Of a stretch of 64,000 nt of DNA, positions 28,131 to 39,774 are shown one piece after another. The notes under the pieces are model-generated. The model worked only from the letters and a program-made list of their open reading frames with translations, was not told the origin of the DNA and searched no databases. The DNA comes from Streptomyces spinoverrucosus (lineage in GTDB: Bacteria; Actinomycetota; Actinomycetes; Streptomycetales; Streptomycetaceae). The position numbers and the translations under genes were made by a program. How positions within the stretch are numbered: position 1 is the first letter of the stretch; every line of letters starts with the position of its first letter. The stretch is taken from positions 1 through 64,000 of the forward strand of contig NZ_BJND01000053.1 of the NCBI RefSeq assembly GCF_006539505.1, written 5' to 3'.

Positions 28131-28703
28131 ATGGTCAATCTGACGCGCATCTACACCCGCACCGGCGACCAGGGCACCACCGCTCTCGGTGACATGAGCC
28201 GGGTCGCCAAGACCGATCTGCGGATCTCGGCCTACGCGGACGCCAACGAGGCCAACGCGGTGATCGGCACGGCGATCGCGCTGGGCAACCTCGACACGGA
28301 GATCGTCAAGGTCCTCACTCGCGTCCAGAACGACCTGTTCGACGTGGGTGCGGACCTGTCGACGCCGGTGGTGGAGCAGCCCCAGTTCCCGCCGCTGAGG
28401 GTCGAGCAGTTCTACATCGACCGTCTGGAGGCGGACTGCGACCGCTTCAACGAGCGGCTGGAGAAGCTGCGCTCCTTCATCCTGCCGGGCGGCACCCCGG
28501 GCGCCGCCCTGCTCCACCAGGCCTGCACGGTCGTACGCCGGGCGGAACGCTCGACGTGGGCGGCCCTGGAGGTCCACGGGGAGACCATGAACCCTCTGAC
28601 GGCCACCTACCTCAACCGGCTATCGGACCTGCTTTTCATCCTGGCCAGGACGGCCAACAAGGACGTCGGTGACGTGCTCTGGGTCCCGGGCGGGGAGCGC
28701 TGA
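28131..28703 (+). CDS. Cob(I)alamin adenosyltransferase, PduO type
   Basis: A 190-aa enzyme that transfers the adenosyl group of ATP to cob(I)alamin, making coenzyme B12 (needed by methylmalonyl-CoA and other mutases). The N-terminal ATP-binding TRTGDQGTTALGDMSRV and the downstream SFILPGGTPGAALLHQACTVVRRAER are characteristic. Start ATG at 28131 close to a TAGATT hexamer. The last 84 bp overlap, on the opposite strand, the 3' end of the membrane protein ending at 28620. Confidence 0.95.
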   Translation: MVNLTRIYTRTGDQGTTALGDMSRVAKTDLRISAYADANEANAVIGTAIALGNLDTEIVKVLTRVQNDLFDVGADLSTPVVEQPQFPPLRVEQFYIDRLEADCDRFNERLEKLRSFILPGGTPGAALLHQACTVVRRAERSTWAALEVHGETMNPLTATYLNRLSDLLFILARTANKDVGDVLWVPGGER

Positions 28704-29246
28704 GGCCTCCTCGCGGGGCGCCTTCTTCGGCCAGATGGCGTACGACAGGGCGACCAGGCCGTGGATGCCGGCCGCGCGCCAGGCGGTGAAGATCCAGCTC
28801 TCCAGGGAGCCGGTGCGGCTCGGGTCGTCCACGTACCACACGGCGATCAGCAGCAGCACGCTCGCCACCGCCGCGCCGACGACCGAACCGAGCCAGACCC
28901 TGCCCTCGTGCCGGGCGCGGGCCATCCCGTAGCGGGGCGGCTTCACGGGCGGCGCGGCGCCGCCGAAGCGGTGGGCGGCGTGGCCGTCGAGCCACTTCAC
29001 CGTGCGGTGGCCGTGACCGACGGTGTAGCCGATGTAAAGGGCAGCCAGGCCGTGCTTCCAGCTCGGGTCGGCGCCGTTCTTGAGGTCGATCGCGGTGGCG
29101 ACCAGCAGGACGACCTCCAGCAGCGGTTCGAGCAACAGCATGCCCAGCCCCGTACGGCGCATCCGCAGCACGTAGCGGAAGAACAGCCCCGCGGCCAGCA
29201 GCACCCAGAAGCCGACCTCGCAGACGATGATCAGCGCGACGATCAC
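28620..29246 (-). CDS. Small multi-pass membrane protein, function unknown
   Basis: A 208-aa protein with about four to five hydrophobic segments (about 2-22, 33-47, 122-138 and around 155-170) and charged loops (WKHGLAALYIGYTVGHGHRTVKWLDGH). The GTG at 29246 follows GGAG by 6 bases. The soluble C-terminal tail (about 30 residues) is encoded antisense to the end of the adenosyltransferase gene. A later stop is natural here and the frame has normal codon use, so I keep the overlap. Orthologues sit in the same place in other Streptomyces (from memory). No function known. Confidence 0.75.
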   Translation of the reverse strand: MIVALIIVCEVGFWVLLAAGLFFRYVLRMRRTGLGMLLLEPLLEVVLLVATAIDLKNGADPSWKHGLAALYIGYTVGHGHRTVKWLDGHAAHRFGGAAPPVKPPRYGMARARHEGRVWLGSVVGAAVASVLLLIAVWYVDDPSRTGSLESWIFTAWRAAGIHGLVALSYAIWPKKAPREEASALPARDPEHVTDVLVGRPGQDEKQVR

Positions 29247-29335
29247 GGCACACTCCTCTCGGTCACCCCTCAAGGCTCCCGTCGCGGCCGCGCCGATTCG
29301 TCGTCGGCGGTGAGGAAGTCGCGGTACATCGAAAG

Positions 29336-30586
29336 ATGCAGTCGCGGACCATTCCCCTGGATCAGGCGCCGGGACACCACGCCGTGTTGGATGGTGGCAT
29401 GGCCGTACGACTCCCCCGCCCGCACCCGTTCGACGCGCGCGTCGCGCTGGCGGGCCTGCTGGGCGGACTGCTGCTGTGGGGCATCGGACTCGCCATGCGG
29501 CCGAAGGGTGAGCCGAACGTACTGTTCGCCGGTCCCTGGCCGATCCTGCTGCCGCTCGCCGTGATGGCCGGCTGCGAGCTGCTGCGCCGGGCCGCGCCCC
29601 GCGTCGCGCTGCCGGTCGCCACGGTCGCGATCGTGGCGGACCTGCTCACACAGGGCAGTCTGGTCACCGTCCTGATGTTCACCGACGTCATGTACGCCGC
29701 CGTGCTGTACGGCACGCCCGCCGCGGCCCGCCGCATCCCGTGGGTCACCGGCATGCTCACGGTGATCGCCACCGTCGTGCCGTTCGCGGCGTGGCGGGAG
29801 CCGGAGGCTCTGCTGATCGGCGTCGCCACCGGCGTCGTCGCCTTCGGGCCCGCCAGCACCGGCCTGATCGTGCGCAACCACCGCGAGGCCGCCGACGCCG
29901 CCCGGCTGCGCGCCGAGCAGACCGCGCTGCTCGCCGAGATGGACCGCGCCCAGGCCGTCACCGCCGAACGCGCCCGGATGGCACGCGAGTTGCACGACAT
30001 GGTCGCCAACCATCTCTCCGCGATCGCCATCCACTCCACGGCCGCGCTCTCCCTGGACAACCCCGCGACCTCGAAGGAGGCCCTCGGCGTCATCCGTGAG
30101 AACAGCGTCGAGGGGCTCGCGGAGATGCGCCGGCTGATCGGGCTGCTGCGGGACTCCAGCGGCGACACGGAACCGGCCGTCGCCCCCACCCTCGACGGTC
30201 TCGGCGCCCTCGTCGACACCGCGCGCGCCAACGGCCTCGACGTCACCCTCGCCGCCGAGCACGGCGAGGGGCTGCCCGCGCCGGTGGAGCTCGCGGCGTA
30301 CCGGATCGTGCAGGAGTCCCTCACCAACGCCCTCAAGCACGCCGGTCCCGGCCGGGTCACGGTCGCGCTGCGGCAGCGGGACGGCTCGCTGGACATCACG
30401 GTGACCAGCCCGTACGGCGACCGGGACGGGCCCCGGGCACCCGGCTCCGGGGCGGGGCTGGTCGGGATGCGGGAGCGGGCCGCCCTGCTGGACGGCCGCT
30501 TCGAGGCGGCGCCGGAGGACTCACCCGAAGGCAAGATCTGGGCCGTACGGGCCACCCTCCCCGTCACCGAAGGAGAGACCGAATGA
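29336..30586 (+). CDS. chiS: Sensor histidine kinase ChiS-like (NarL type)
   Basis: A 416-aa kinase: about four to five hydrophobic segments (about 35-55, 68-80, 90-125 and 138-172), then a HisKA_3 dimerisation domain with phospho-acceptor H220 (RMARELHDMVANHLSAI) and an HATPase domain (PVELAAYRIVQESLTNALKHA, GAGLVGMRERAALLDG). Gene order directly upstream of a chitinase matches the ChiS/ChiR pair of S. coelicolor. Stimulus presumably chitin-derived. The ATG at 29336 has a weak ribosome site; an ATG at 29399 (MAVRLPRP) is an alternative start. Stop overlaps the regulator start (ATGA). Confidence 0.9.
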   Translation: MQSRTIPLDQAPGHHAVLDGGMAVRLPRPHPFDARVALAGLLGGLLLWGIGLAMRPKGEPNVLFAGPWPILLPLAVMAGCELLRRAAPRVALPVATVAIVADLLTQGSLVTVLMFTDVMYAAVLYGTPAAARRIPWVTGMLTVIATVVPFAAWREPEALLIGVATGVVAFGPASTGLIVRNHREAADAARLRAEQTALLAEMDRAQAVTAERARMARELHDMVANHLSAIAIHSTAALSLDNPATSKEALGVIRENSVEGLAEMRRLIGLLRDSSGDTEPAVAPTLDGLGALVDTARANGLDVTLAAEHGEGLPAPVELAAYRIVQESLTNALKHAGPGRVTVALRQRDGSLDITVTSPYGDRDGPRAPGSGAGLVGMRERAALLDGRFEAAPEDSPEGKIWAVRATLPVTEGETE

Positions 30587-31224
30587 TCCGCGTGCTCGTC
30601 GCCGAGGACCAGTCCGCCGTGCGCGCCGGGCTCGTGCTCATCCTGCGCAGCGCGCCCGACATCGAGGTGGTCGGGGAGGCGTCCGACGGCGAGCAGGCGG
30701 TGGCGCAGGCTCGCGAACTGCGGCCGGATCTGGTGCTGATGGACATTCAGATGCCGCGTCTGGACGGGGTGTCGGCGACCCGGCAGGTGGTGGCGGAGGG
30801 GCTGGCCGATGTCCTCGTGCTGACCACTTTCGACCTCGACGAGTATGTGTTCGGCGCGCTGCGTGCGGGCGCGTCCGGGTTCCTGCTGAAGAACACGGAC
30901 GCGAAGGATCTGCTGGAGGCGGTACGGACGGTGGCGCGCGGCGAGGGCCTGATCTCACCGGCGGTCACGCGCCGACTGATCGCCGAGTTCGCCGCCAAGC
31001 CGGTACGGGAGCCGAAGGCCGACCCTTCGGTTCTGGACACCCTCACCCGGCGGGAGCGCGAGGTGCTGTCCTGTCTCGGCGAGGGGCTGTCCAACGCCGA
31101 TATCGCGACCCGCCTCGACATGGCGGAGGCGACGGTGAAGACGCACGTCAGCCGGTTGCTGGGGAAGCTGGAGCTGCGCAGCCGGGTGCAAGCCGCGGTA
31201 CTGGCGCAGGAGTTGGGGATCTAG
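30583..31224 (+). CDS. chiR: Response regulator ChiR-like (NarL/LuxR type)
   Basis: A 213-aa regulator with a receiver (AEDQ acidic pocket, phospho-acceptor D54 in LVLMDIQMP, KN motif after FLLK) and a C-terminal LuxR-type HTH (LTRREREVLSCLGEGLSNADIATRLDMAEATVKTHVSRLL). ATGA overlap with the kinase gene. It sits 140 bp upstream of chiC; known work in S. coelicolor ties ChiR to chiC expression. The paired repeats in front of chiC are a different, chitin/DasR-type element, so two inputs may converge on this promoter. Confidence 0.92.
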   Translation: MIRVLVAEDQSAVRAGLVLILRSAPDIEVVGEASDGEQAVAQARELRPDLVLMDIQMPRLDGVSATRQVVAEGLADVLVLTTFDLDEYVFGALRAGASGFLLKNTDAKDLLEAVRTVARGEGLISPAVTRRLIAEFAAKPVREPKADPSVLDTLTRREREVLSCLGEGLSNADIATRLDMAEATVKTHVSRLLGKLELRSRVQAAVLAQELGI

Positions 31225-31264
31225 CGCCTGATCCGGCGACTGATCCGGCGGACATATGGGGTAG

Positions 31265-31306
31265 TGGTCCAGACCTATTGACCTGTGGTCCAGACCTTTC
31301 TATTCT
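31265..31306 (+). promoter_or_regulatory. chiC promoter with paired 12-bp chitinase repeats
   Basis: Two exact copies of TGGTCCAGACCT at 31265-31276 and 31286-31297 (21 bp apart) overlap a good vegetative promoter: TTGACC (31278-31283), 17-bp spacer, TATTCT (31301-31306). Such repeats are the hallmark of Streptomyces chitinase promoters and resemble DasR (GlcNAc regulator) sites. One copy lies in the spacer, so a bound repressor would block polymerase. Confidence 0.88.
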
Positions 31307-31363
31307 CGCGGCACTGTGGGCCTGATGGCTCAGTCATGCCCCCGACAACCAAGGAGGCGCAGC

Positions 31364-33193
<1,830 letters not shown>

Positions 33194-33210
33194 CCCTTGT
33201 TGAGCAAGGC

Positions 33211-33657
33211 CTAAGCGACATTGACGCGCTGACCGGGCGGGGCTGCCTCAAGCCACGCGAGGAAACCGGTCAGCGCGTCTTCGCTCATGGCGAGTTCGAG
33301 ACGCGTGCCCCGGTGCAGACAGGCGAGGATCACCGCGTCGGAGAGCAGCGCCAGCTCCTCCTCGCCCTCGGGGAGCCGGCGGCCGGCCACCTCGATCGCG
33401 GAGCGCTCCAGAATGCGGCGCGGGCGGGGGGCGTAGGAGAAGACGCGGTACCACTCCACACGGTCGCCGTTGTAGCGAGCCACGCCGTAGGCCCAGCCCT
33501 TGCCGCCGGTGTCGGGTTTCTCGGGGACGTCCCAGCGCAGGGAGCAGTCGAAGGTGCCGCCGGAGCGCTGGATGAGCCTGCGGCGCAGGCCGAAGACGAA
33601 CAGCCCCAGCACCACCAGGGCGACGACAATTCCGCACACAGTCAGAGCGAGGACCAT
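33211..33657 (-). CDS. DUF2550 membrane-anchored protein
   Basis: A 148-aa protein with one N-terminal membrane helix (MVLALTVCGIVVALVVLGLFVFGLRRRL) and a cytoplasmic domain typical of DUF2550 (GGTFDCSLRWD, WAYGVARYNGDRVEWYRVFSY, ERSAIEVAGRR). The family is found next to the atp operon in many actinobacteria. I use the ATG at 33657; a GTG two codons upstream is nearer to AGGAGG. It lies downstream of the atp operon after its terminator, so it probably has its own promoter or depends on read-through. Confidence 0.85.
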   Translation of the reverse strand: MVLALTVCGIVVALVVLGLFVFGLRRRLIQRSGGTFDCSLRWDVPEKPDTGGKGWAYGVARYNGDRVEWYRVFSYAPRPRRILERSAIEVAGRRLPEGEEELALLSDAVILACLHRGTRLELAMSEDALTGFLAWLEAAPPGQRVNVA

Positions 33658-33713
33658 CGACACCGACCTCCTCGTCTCCTAGGTAACGGAACGGAAAAAA
33701 CACCCATATCTGC

Positions 33714-33761
33714 CTCAGCCGCGGTCAGCTCCGGATTGCTCCGGTGCCGACCGCGGCTGAG
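33714..33761 (-). terminator. Terminator at the end of the atp operon
   Basis: Perfect 13-bp arms CTCAGCCGCGGTC (33714-33726) and GACCGCGGCTGAG (33749-33761) with a 22-base loop, followed on the minus strand by an A/T-rich stretch. Placed 25 bp after the atpC stop. Confidence 0.82.
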
Positions 33762-33786
33762 TGACGTCATCGCACGGCGGTGTCGG

Positions 33787-34164
33787 TCAACGTGCCGCCG
33801 ACGCCGCACGAAGTCGGACGTCCGCGCGGCGCTGGGCCTCGGCGTCGTCCTCCGCCTTCGCGCGCTCCAGGTCCTGCTCGACGCGCTTGACGTCGATCTC
33901 GTCGGCCAGCTCGGCGACCTCGGCCAGCAGCGACAGCTTGTTGTCGGCGAACGAGATGAAACCGCCGTGCACCGCGGCGACGACCGTCCCACCTTCACTC
34001 GAACGGATGGTCACCGGGCCCGACTCCAGCACACCGAGCAGCGGCTGGTGACCGGGCATGACGCCGATGTCGCCGGACGTGGTGCGCGCGACGACCAGGG
34101 TGGCCTCACCGGACCAGACCTGGCGGTCCGCAGCGACCAGCTCGACGTGCAGCTCAGCAGCCAA
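33787..34164 (-). CDS. atpC: ATP synthase F1 subunit epsilon
   Basis: A 125-aa central-stalk subunit that regulates rotation. The N-terminal beta-barrel (AELHVELVAADRQVWSGEATLVVARTTSGDIGVMPGHQPLLGVL) is complete; the C-terminal helical hairpin is short and very charged (AELADEIDVKRVEQDLERAKAEDDAEAQRRAD). The start codon is TTG at 34164, 6 bases after GAGGAG, the only unusual start in the operon besides GTGs. Preceded by two hairpins in the 117-bp atpD-atpC gap. Confidence 0.94.
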   Translation of the reverse strand: MAAELHVELVAADRQVWSGEATLVVARTTSGDIGVMPGHQPLLGVLESGPVTIRSSEGGTVVAAVHGGFISFADNKLSLLAEVAELADEIDVKRVEQDLERAKAEDDAEAQRRADVRLRAASAAR

Positions 34165-34183
34165 GGGTGGCTCCTCGGGTCAC

Positions 34184-34205
34184 CACCCGGCGGTTCTGCC
34201 GGGTG
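34184..34205 (-). repeat. Hairpin 1 between atpD and atpC
   Basis: CACCCGGC / GCCGGGTG around GGTTCT, 20 bp upstream of the atpC start, next to its ribosome site. Could influence atpC translation. Confidence 0.55.
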
Positions 34206-34232
34206 TTGGTTACAAGTCTAATAGGCGTGGCA

Positions 34233-34259
34233 GAGGGGGCGGGACGACCCCGCCCCCTC
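34233..34259 (-). repeat. Hairpin 2 between atpD and atpC
   Basis: GAGGGGGCGGG / CCCGCCCCCTC, an 11-bp perfect GC stem with a 5-base loop, placed 22 bp after the atpD stop. It has no T-run, so it looks like an mRNA processing or stability element or a partial terminator rather than a full stop. Confidence 0.6.
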
Positions 34260-34281
34260 ACGACACGAGCCGAGGCCCGGG

Positions 34282-35717
<1,436 letters not shown>

Positions 35718-35718
<1 letters not shown>

Positions 35719-36638
35719 TAGTAGTCACTCCCCGCGGTCGCGTCGGCCAGGGCGCTCGCGCCACCGACGATCTCGCTGATTTCCTGGGTGATTTCGGCCT
35801 GGCGGGCCGCGTTGGCAAGCCGGGTGAGGTTCTCGATGAGCTCACCGGCGTTGTCAGTGGCCGACTTCATCGCGCGCCGCGTGGCGGCGTGCTTGGAGGC
35901 GGCCGACTGGAGCAGCGCGTTGTAGATACGGCTCTCCACATAGCGCGGCAGCAGGGCGTCGAGGACGTCCTCCGCCGACGGCTCGAAGTCGTACAGCGGG
36001 AGGATCTCGCCCTTGGGCTTGGCCTCCGCGGCGACCTCTTCGAGGCTGAGCGGCAGCAGGCGCGCGTCCAGCGCCGTCTGCGTCATCATCGACACGAACT
36101 CGGTGAAGACGATGTGCAGCTCGTCCACGCCGCCGTCCGCCGCGTCCTTCTCGACGATGGCCTCGATCAGCGGCGCCGCGACCTTCTTGGCGTCCGCGTA
36201 CGAGGGCTCGTCGGTGAAGCCGGTCCACGACTCCGCGATCGTGCGCTCACGGAAGTTGTAGTGGGCCACACCGCGCCGGCCGACGATGTACGTGTCGACC
36301 TGCTTGCCCTCGCGCTCGAGGCGCTCGGTCAGCTGCTCCGCCGCCTTGATGGCGTTGGAGTTGAAGGCACCGGCGAGACCACGGTCGCTCGTCAGCAGCA
36401 GCACCGCGGAACGGGTGACCGTCTCGGCCTGGGTGGTCAGCGGGTGCTTGGTGTTCGACCCGGTACCGACCGCCGTGACCGCGCGGGTCAGTTCCTGCGC
36501 GTACGGCGTGGAGGCCGCCACCTTGCGCTGCGCCTTGACGACGCGCGAGGCGGCGATCATCTCCATCGCCTTGGTGATCTTCTTGGTCGCGGTGACGGAT
36601 CGGATGCGACGCTTGTAGACCCGGAGCTGGGCTCCCAT
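35718..36638 (-). CDS. atpG: ATP synthase F1 subunit gamma
   Basis: A 306-aa rotor subunit: long N- and C-terminal helices (MGAQLRVYKRRIRSVTATKKITKAMEMI split at the conserved KITKAM core; C-terminal ASKHAATRRAMKSATDNAGELI) that form the coiled axle. The central domain carries an actinobacterial-type insertion (around residues 165-215). Located between atpA (22 bp) and atpD (1-base overlap). Confidence 0.97.
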
Positions 36639-36660
36639 GAGTCAGGTCCCTTCCTTTACG

Positions 36661-38253
36661 TCACTTGGCGACAGCGGCCGGAGCCTCTTCGCCGAGCAGC
36701 TTGCCGTCCGAGGTCTCGAACTGCTTCTTGAACTCCGCGACGGCGTCGTCGATCGCCTGGATGGTGTCGTTCGACATCTTGGCGCCCTCCTTGATGGAGG
36801 TCATCAGGCCCTGCTCCTTGCGGTGCAGGTACTCGATGAGCTCCTTCTCGAAGCGGCGGACGTCCGCGACCGGAACCTCGTCCATCTTGCCGTTGGTGCC
36901 GGCCCAGATGGAGACGACCTGGTCCTCGGTGGCCATCGGCTGGTACTGAGCCTGCTTGAGCAGCTCGACCATGCGCTGACCGCGCTCCAGCTGCGCCTTC
37001 GACGCGGCGTCCAGGTCGGAACCGAAGGCGGCGAACGCCTCCAGCTCACGGAACTGGGCGAGGTCGACACGCAGACGGCCGGAGACCTGGCGCATCGCCT
37101 TGTGCTGCGCGGAACCACCGACTCGGGAGACGGAGATACCGACGTTCAGCGCGGGGCGCTGACCGGCGTTGAACAGGTCCGACTCCAGGAAGCACTGGCC
37201 GTCGGTGATGGAGATGACGTTGGTCGGGATGAACGCCGAGACGTCGTTGGCCTTGGTCTCGACGATCGGCAGACCGGTCATCGAACCGGCACCCATGTCG
37301 TCCGAGAGCTTCGCGCAGCGCTCCAGCAGCCGGGAGTGCAGGTAGAAGACGTCACCCGGGTAGGCCTCGCGGCCCGGCGGGCGGCGCAGCAGCAGGGACA
37401 CGGCACGGTAGGCGTCGGCCTGCTTCGACAGGTCGTCGAAGATGATCAGGACGTGCTTGCCCTGGTACATCCAGTGCTGGCCGATGGCCGAGCCGGTGTA
37501 CGGCGCCAGGTACTTGAAGCCGGCCGGGTCGGACGCCGGGGCGGCGACGATGGTCGTGTACTCCAGCGCGCCGTTCTCCTCCAGCGCGCGGCGGACCGAC
37601 GCGATGGTGGAGCCCTTCTGGCCGATGGCGACGTAGATGCAGCGGACCTGCTTGTTCGGGTCGCCGGTGCGCCAGTTGTCGCGCTGGTTGATGATCGTGT
37701 CGACGGCCAGGGCGGTCTTGCCGGTCTGACGGTCACCGATGATCAGCTGACGCTGGCCACGGCCGATCGGGGTCATCGCGTCGACGGCCTTGTAGCCGGT
37801 CTCCATCGGCTCGTGCACCGACTTGCGCTGCATGACCGTGGGGGCCTGCAGCTCAAGGGCGCGGCGGCCGTCGGTCTCGATCTCGCCGAGGCCGTCGATC
37901 GGGTTGCCGAGCGGGTCGACAACGCGGCCGAGGTAGCCCTCGCCGACCGCGACGGAGAGGACCTCACCGGTGCGGGTGACCGGCTGACCCTCCTCGATGC
38001 CGCTGAACTCACCGAGGACGATGGCACCGATCTCGCGCTCCTCGAGGTTGAGGGCGAGGCCGAGGGTGCCGTCCTCGAACTTCAGCAGTTCGTTGGCCAT
38101 GGCCGAGGGCAGACCCTCGACCTTCGCGATGCCGTCGCCGGCAAGGGTGACCGTACCGACCTCCTCGCGCGAGGCCGCGTCCGGCTTGTACGACTGGACG
38201 AAGGTCTCCAGTGCGTCCCGGATCTCCTCCGGCCGGATCGTGAGCTCCGCCAT
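36661..38253 (-). CDS. atpA: ATP synthase F1 subunit alpha
   Basis: A 530-aa regulatory nucleotide-binding subunit: Walker A GDRQTGKTALAVD (about 170-182), conserved VGISVSRVGGSAQ, and arginine-finger region downstream. The C-terminal extension beyond about residue 510 (LLGEEAPAAVAK) is characteristic of actinobacteria. I use the ATG at 38253 (MAELTIRPEEIRDAL); the longer frame runs into a dispersed repeat and is not expected. Confidence 0.98.
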   Translation of the reverse strand: MAELTIRPEEIRDALETFVQSYKPDAASREEVGTVTLAGDGIAKVEGLPSAMANELLKFEDGTLGLALNLEEREIGAIVLGEFSGIEEGQPVTRTGEVLSVAVGEGYLGRVVDPLGNPIDGLGEIETDGRRALELQAPTVMQRKSVHEPMETGYKAVDAMTPIGRGQRQLIIGDRQTGKTALAVDTIINQRDNWRTGDPNKQVRCIYVAIGQKGSTIASVRRALEENGALEYTTIVAAPASDPAGFKYLAPYTGSAIGQHWMYQGKHVLIIFDDLSKQADAYRAVSLLLRRPPGREAYPGDVFYLHSRLLERCAKLSDDMGAGSMTGLPIVETKANDVSAFIPTNVISITDGQCFLESDLFNAGQRPALNVGISVSRVGGSAQHKAMRQVSGRLRVDLAQFRELEAFAAFGSDLDAASKAQLERGQRMVELLKQAQYQPMATEDQVVSIWAGTNGKMDEVPVADVRRFEKELIEYLHRKEQGLMTSIKEGAKMSNDTIQAIDDAVAEFKKQFETSDGKLLGEEAPAAVAK

Positions 38254-38295
38254 CTGGGTTCCCTGCTCTCCTTGTTGGGCCCGAAGTTTCACTTT

Positions 38296-38320
38296 GGGGG
38301 TCTGGGGGCGACCCCCAGGA
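38296..38320. repeat. Dispersed GC-rich repeat in the atpH-atpA gap
   Basis: GGGGGTCTGGGGGCGACCC-type palindromic core (CTGGGGG / CCCCCAG) of the kind scattered in Streptomyces genomes. It sits inside the operon, 43 bp before atpA, without a T-run; it may affect mRNA folding. Confidence 0.55.
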
Positions 38321-38375
38321 ATCCTCTGCACGGCCCAACATGGGCCGTAAGTACGTACTGCTTGTTCAGTTGCGG

Positions 38376-39191
38376 CTAGCTCGCCAGCCGGCGCTCGGCG
38401 TCCGCGATGCGGTCCGCGAGGGAGCCGTTGATGACCTCGTCACCGACCTGCACCCGGATCCCGCCGACGACCTCGGGGTCCACGTCGAGATTGAGGTGCA
38501 TCTGACGGCCGTAGAGCTTCGCCAGGGCGGCGCCGAGGCGCTGCTTCTGTACGTCGCTCAGCGGCACCGCCGAGGTGACGACCGCGACCATGCGGTCCCG
38601 GCGCTCCGCGGCGAGCTTGGACAGGGACTCCAGTCCCGCCTCCAGGCTACGTCCCCGCGGCGCGGTCACAAGGCGCGTCACCAGACGTTCGGTGGCCGGG
38701 GCCGCCCGTCCGCCGAGCAGGCTGCGCAGCAGCTCGCTCTTGGCCGAGGCGGTGGCCTTGCGGTCGGTCAGCGCGGCGCGCAGCTCGGTGCTGGACGCGA
38801 CGATCCGGCCGAACCGGAACAGCTCGTCCTCGACGCTGTCGAGCGTGCCGGCCGCCTGCGCGGCGGTGAGGTCGGCGGTGCTGGCCAGCTCCTCCAGGGC
38901 GTCCACCAGGTCACGCGACTGCGACCAGCGGGAACGCACCATGCCGGACACCAGGTCCGCGGCCTCGCCGCTGACCTGCGTGCCGAACAGGCGCTGGGCC
39001 AGCTCGGCCTTGGCCTCACCGGCCTGCGCCGGGTCGGTGAGGACCCGACGCAAGCTGACCTCGCGGTTGAGCAGCGCGGTCACCGCGGCCAGCTCGTCGG
39101 CGAGCCGCGCCGCGTCCACGGACGTGTTGTCCGTCAGCGCGTCGAGACGCTCACGTGCGGCTGCCAGGGCCTCGCGGCTCGCTCCGTTCAT
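38376..39191 (-). CDS. atpH: ATP synthase F1 subunit delta (long actinobacterial form)
   Basis: A 271-aa peripheral-stalk subunit, about 90 residues longer than the usual 180-aa delta, as is typical for actinobacteria. The C-terminal part (VTSAVPLSDVQKQRLGAALAKLYG ... DPEVVGGIRVQVGDEVINGSLADRI) is the recognisable OSCP signature. The N-terminal 100 residues are an extra helical region related to the b-delta fusion seen in mycobacteria. ATGA overlap with atpF. Confidence 0.96.
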   Translation of the reverse strand: MNGASREALAAARERLDALTDNTSVDAARLADELAAVTALLNREVSLRRVLTDPAQAGEAKAELAQRLFGTQVSGEAADLVSGMVRSRWSQSRDLVDALEELASTADLTAAQAAGTLDSVEDELFRFGRIVASSTELRAALTDRKATASAKSELLRSLLGGRAAPATERLVTRLVTAPRGRSLEAGLESLSKLAAERRDRMVAVVTSAVPLSDVQKQRLGAALAKLYGRQMHLNLDVDPEVVGGIRVQVGDEVINGSLADRIADAERRLAS

Positions 39192-39736
39192 CGAGACGCC
39201 TCGGCCTTCTCCTCGAGCTCGTCGAGGAAGCGGTCGATCACACGGCTCTGGCGGGCGTGGTCCTCCAGGGACTCACCGACCAGCTTGCCGGCCAGCTCGG
39301 TGGCGAGCTTGCCGACGTCCTGCCGCAGCGCGGTCGAGGCGGCCTTGCGGTCGGCCTCGATCTGGGTGTGACCGGCGGCGACGATCTCCTCGCGCTGCCG
39401 CTGGCCTTCCGCGCGCATCTCGGCGATGAGCGCGGCACCCTGCTCCTGCGCCTCCTGGCGCAGCCGCGCGGCCTCGTGCCGGGCCTCGGCGAGCTGGGCC
39501 TTGTACTGCTCAAGGACGCTCTGGGCCTCGACCTTCATGGTCTCGGCCTCTTCAATACCGCCTTCGATCGCCGCGCGGCGCTCTTCCAGAACCTTGTTGA
39601 TGTTCGGAAGCAGCTTCTTCCAGAAGAAGAAGAACACGATGGCGAAGGCGATGGTGCCGACGAGCAGCTCGGGGCCCGGCGGGATGAGCGGGCTCTGCTC
39701 CTCCTCGGCCGCCAGCTGCACCAGGTTGGCGATCAC
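39188..39736 (-). CDS. atpF: ATP synthase Fo subunit b
   Basis: A 182-aa stator subunit with one N-terminal membrane helix (GTIAFAIVFFFFWKKLLP, about residues 27-44) and a long charged helix. GTG start at 39736 after AAAGG. Stop overlaps atpH. Confidence 0.96.
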   Translation of the reverse strand: MIANLVQLAAEEEQSPLIPPGPELLVGTIAFAIVFFFFWKKLLPNINKVLEERRAAIEGGIEEAETMKVEAQSVLEQYKAQLAEARHEAARLRQEAQEQGAALIAEMRAEGQRQREEIVAAGHTQIEADRKAASTALRQDVGKLATELAGKLVGESLEDHARQSRVIDRFLDELEEKAEASR

Positions 39737-39774
39737 ATCAGTGCCTTTCGTCGAAACGTGCCAGTAAGGAGTGA

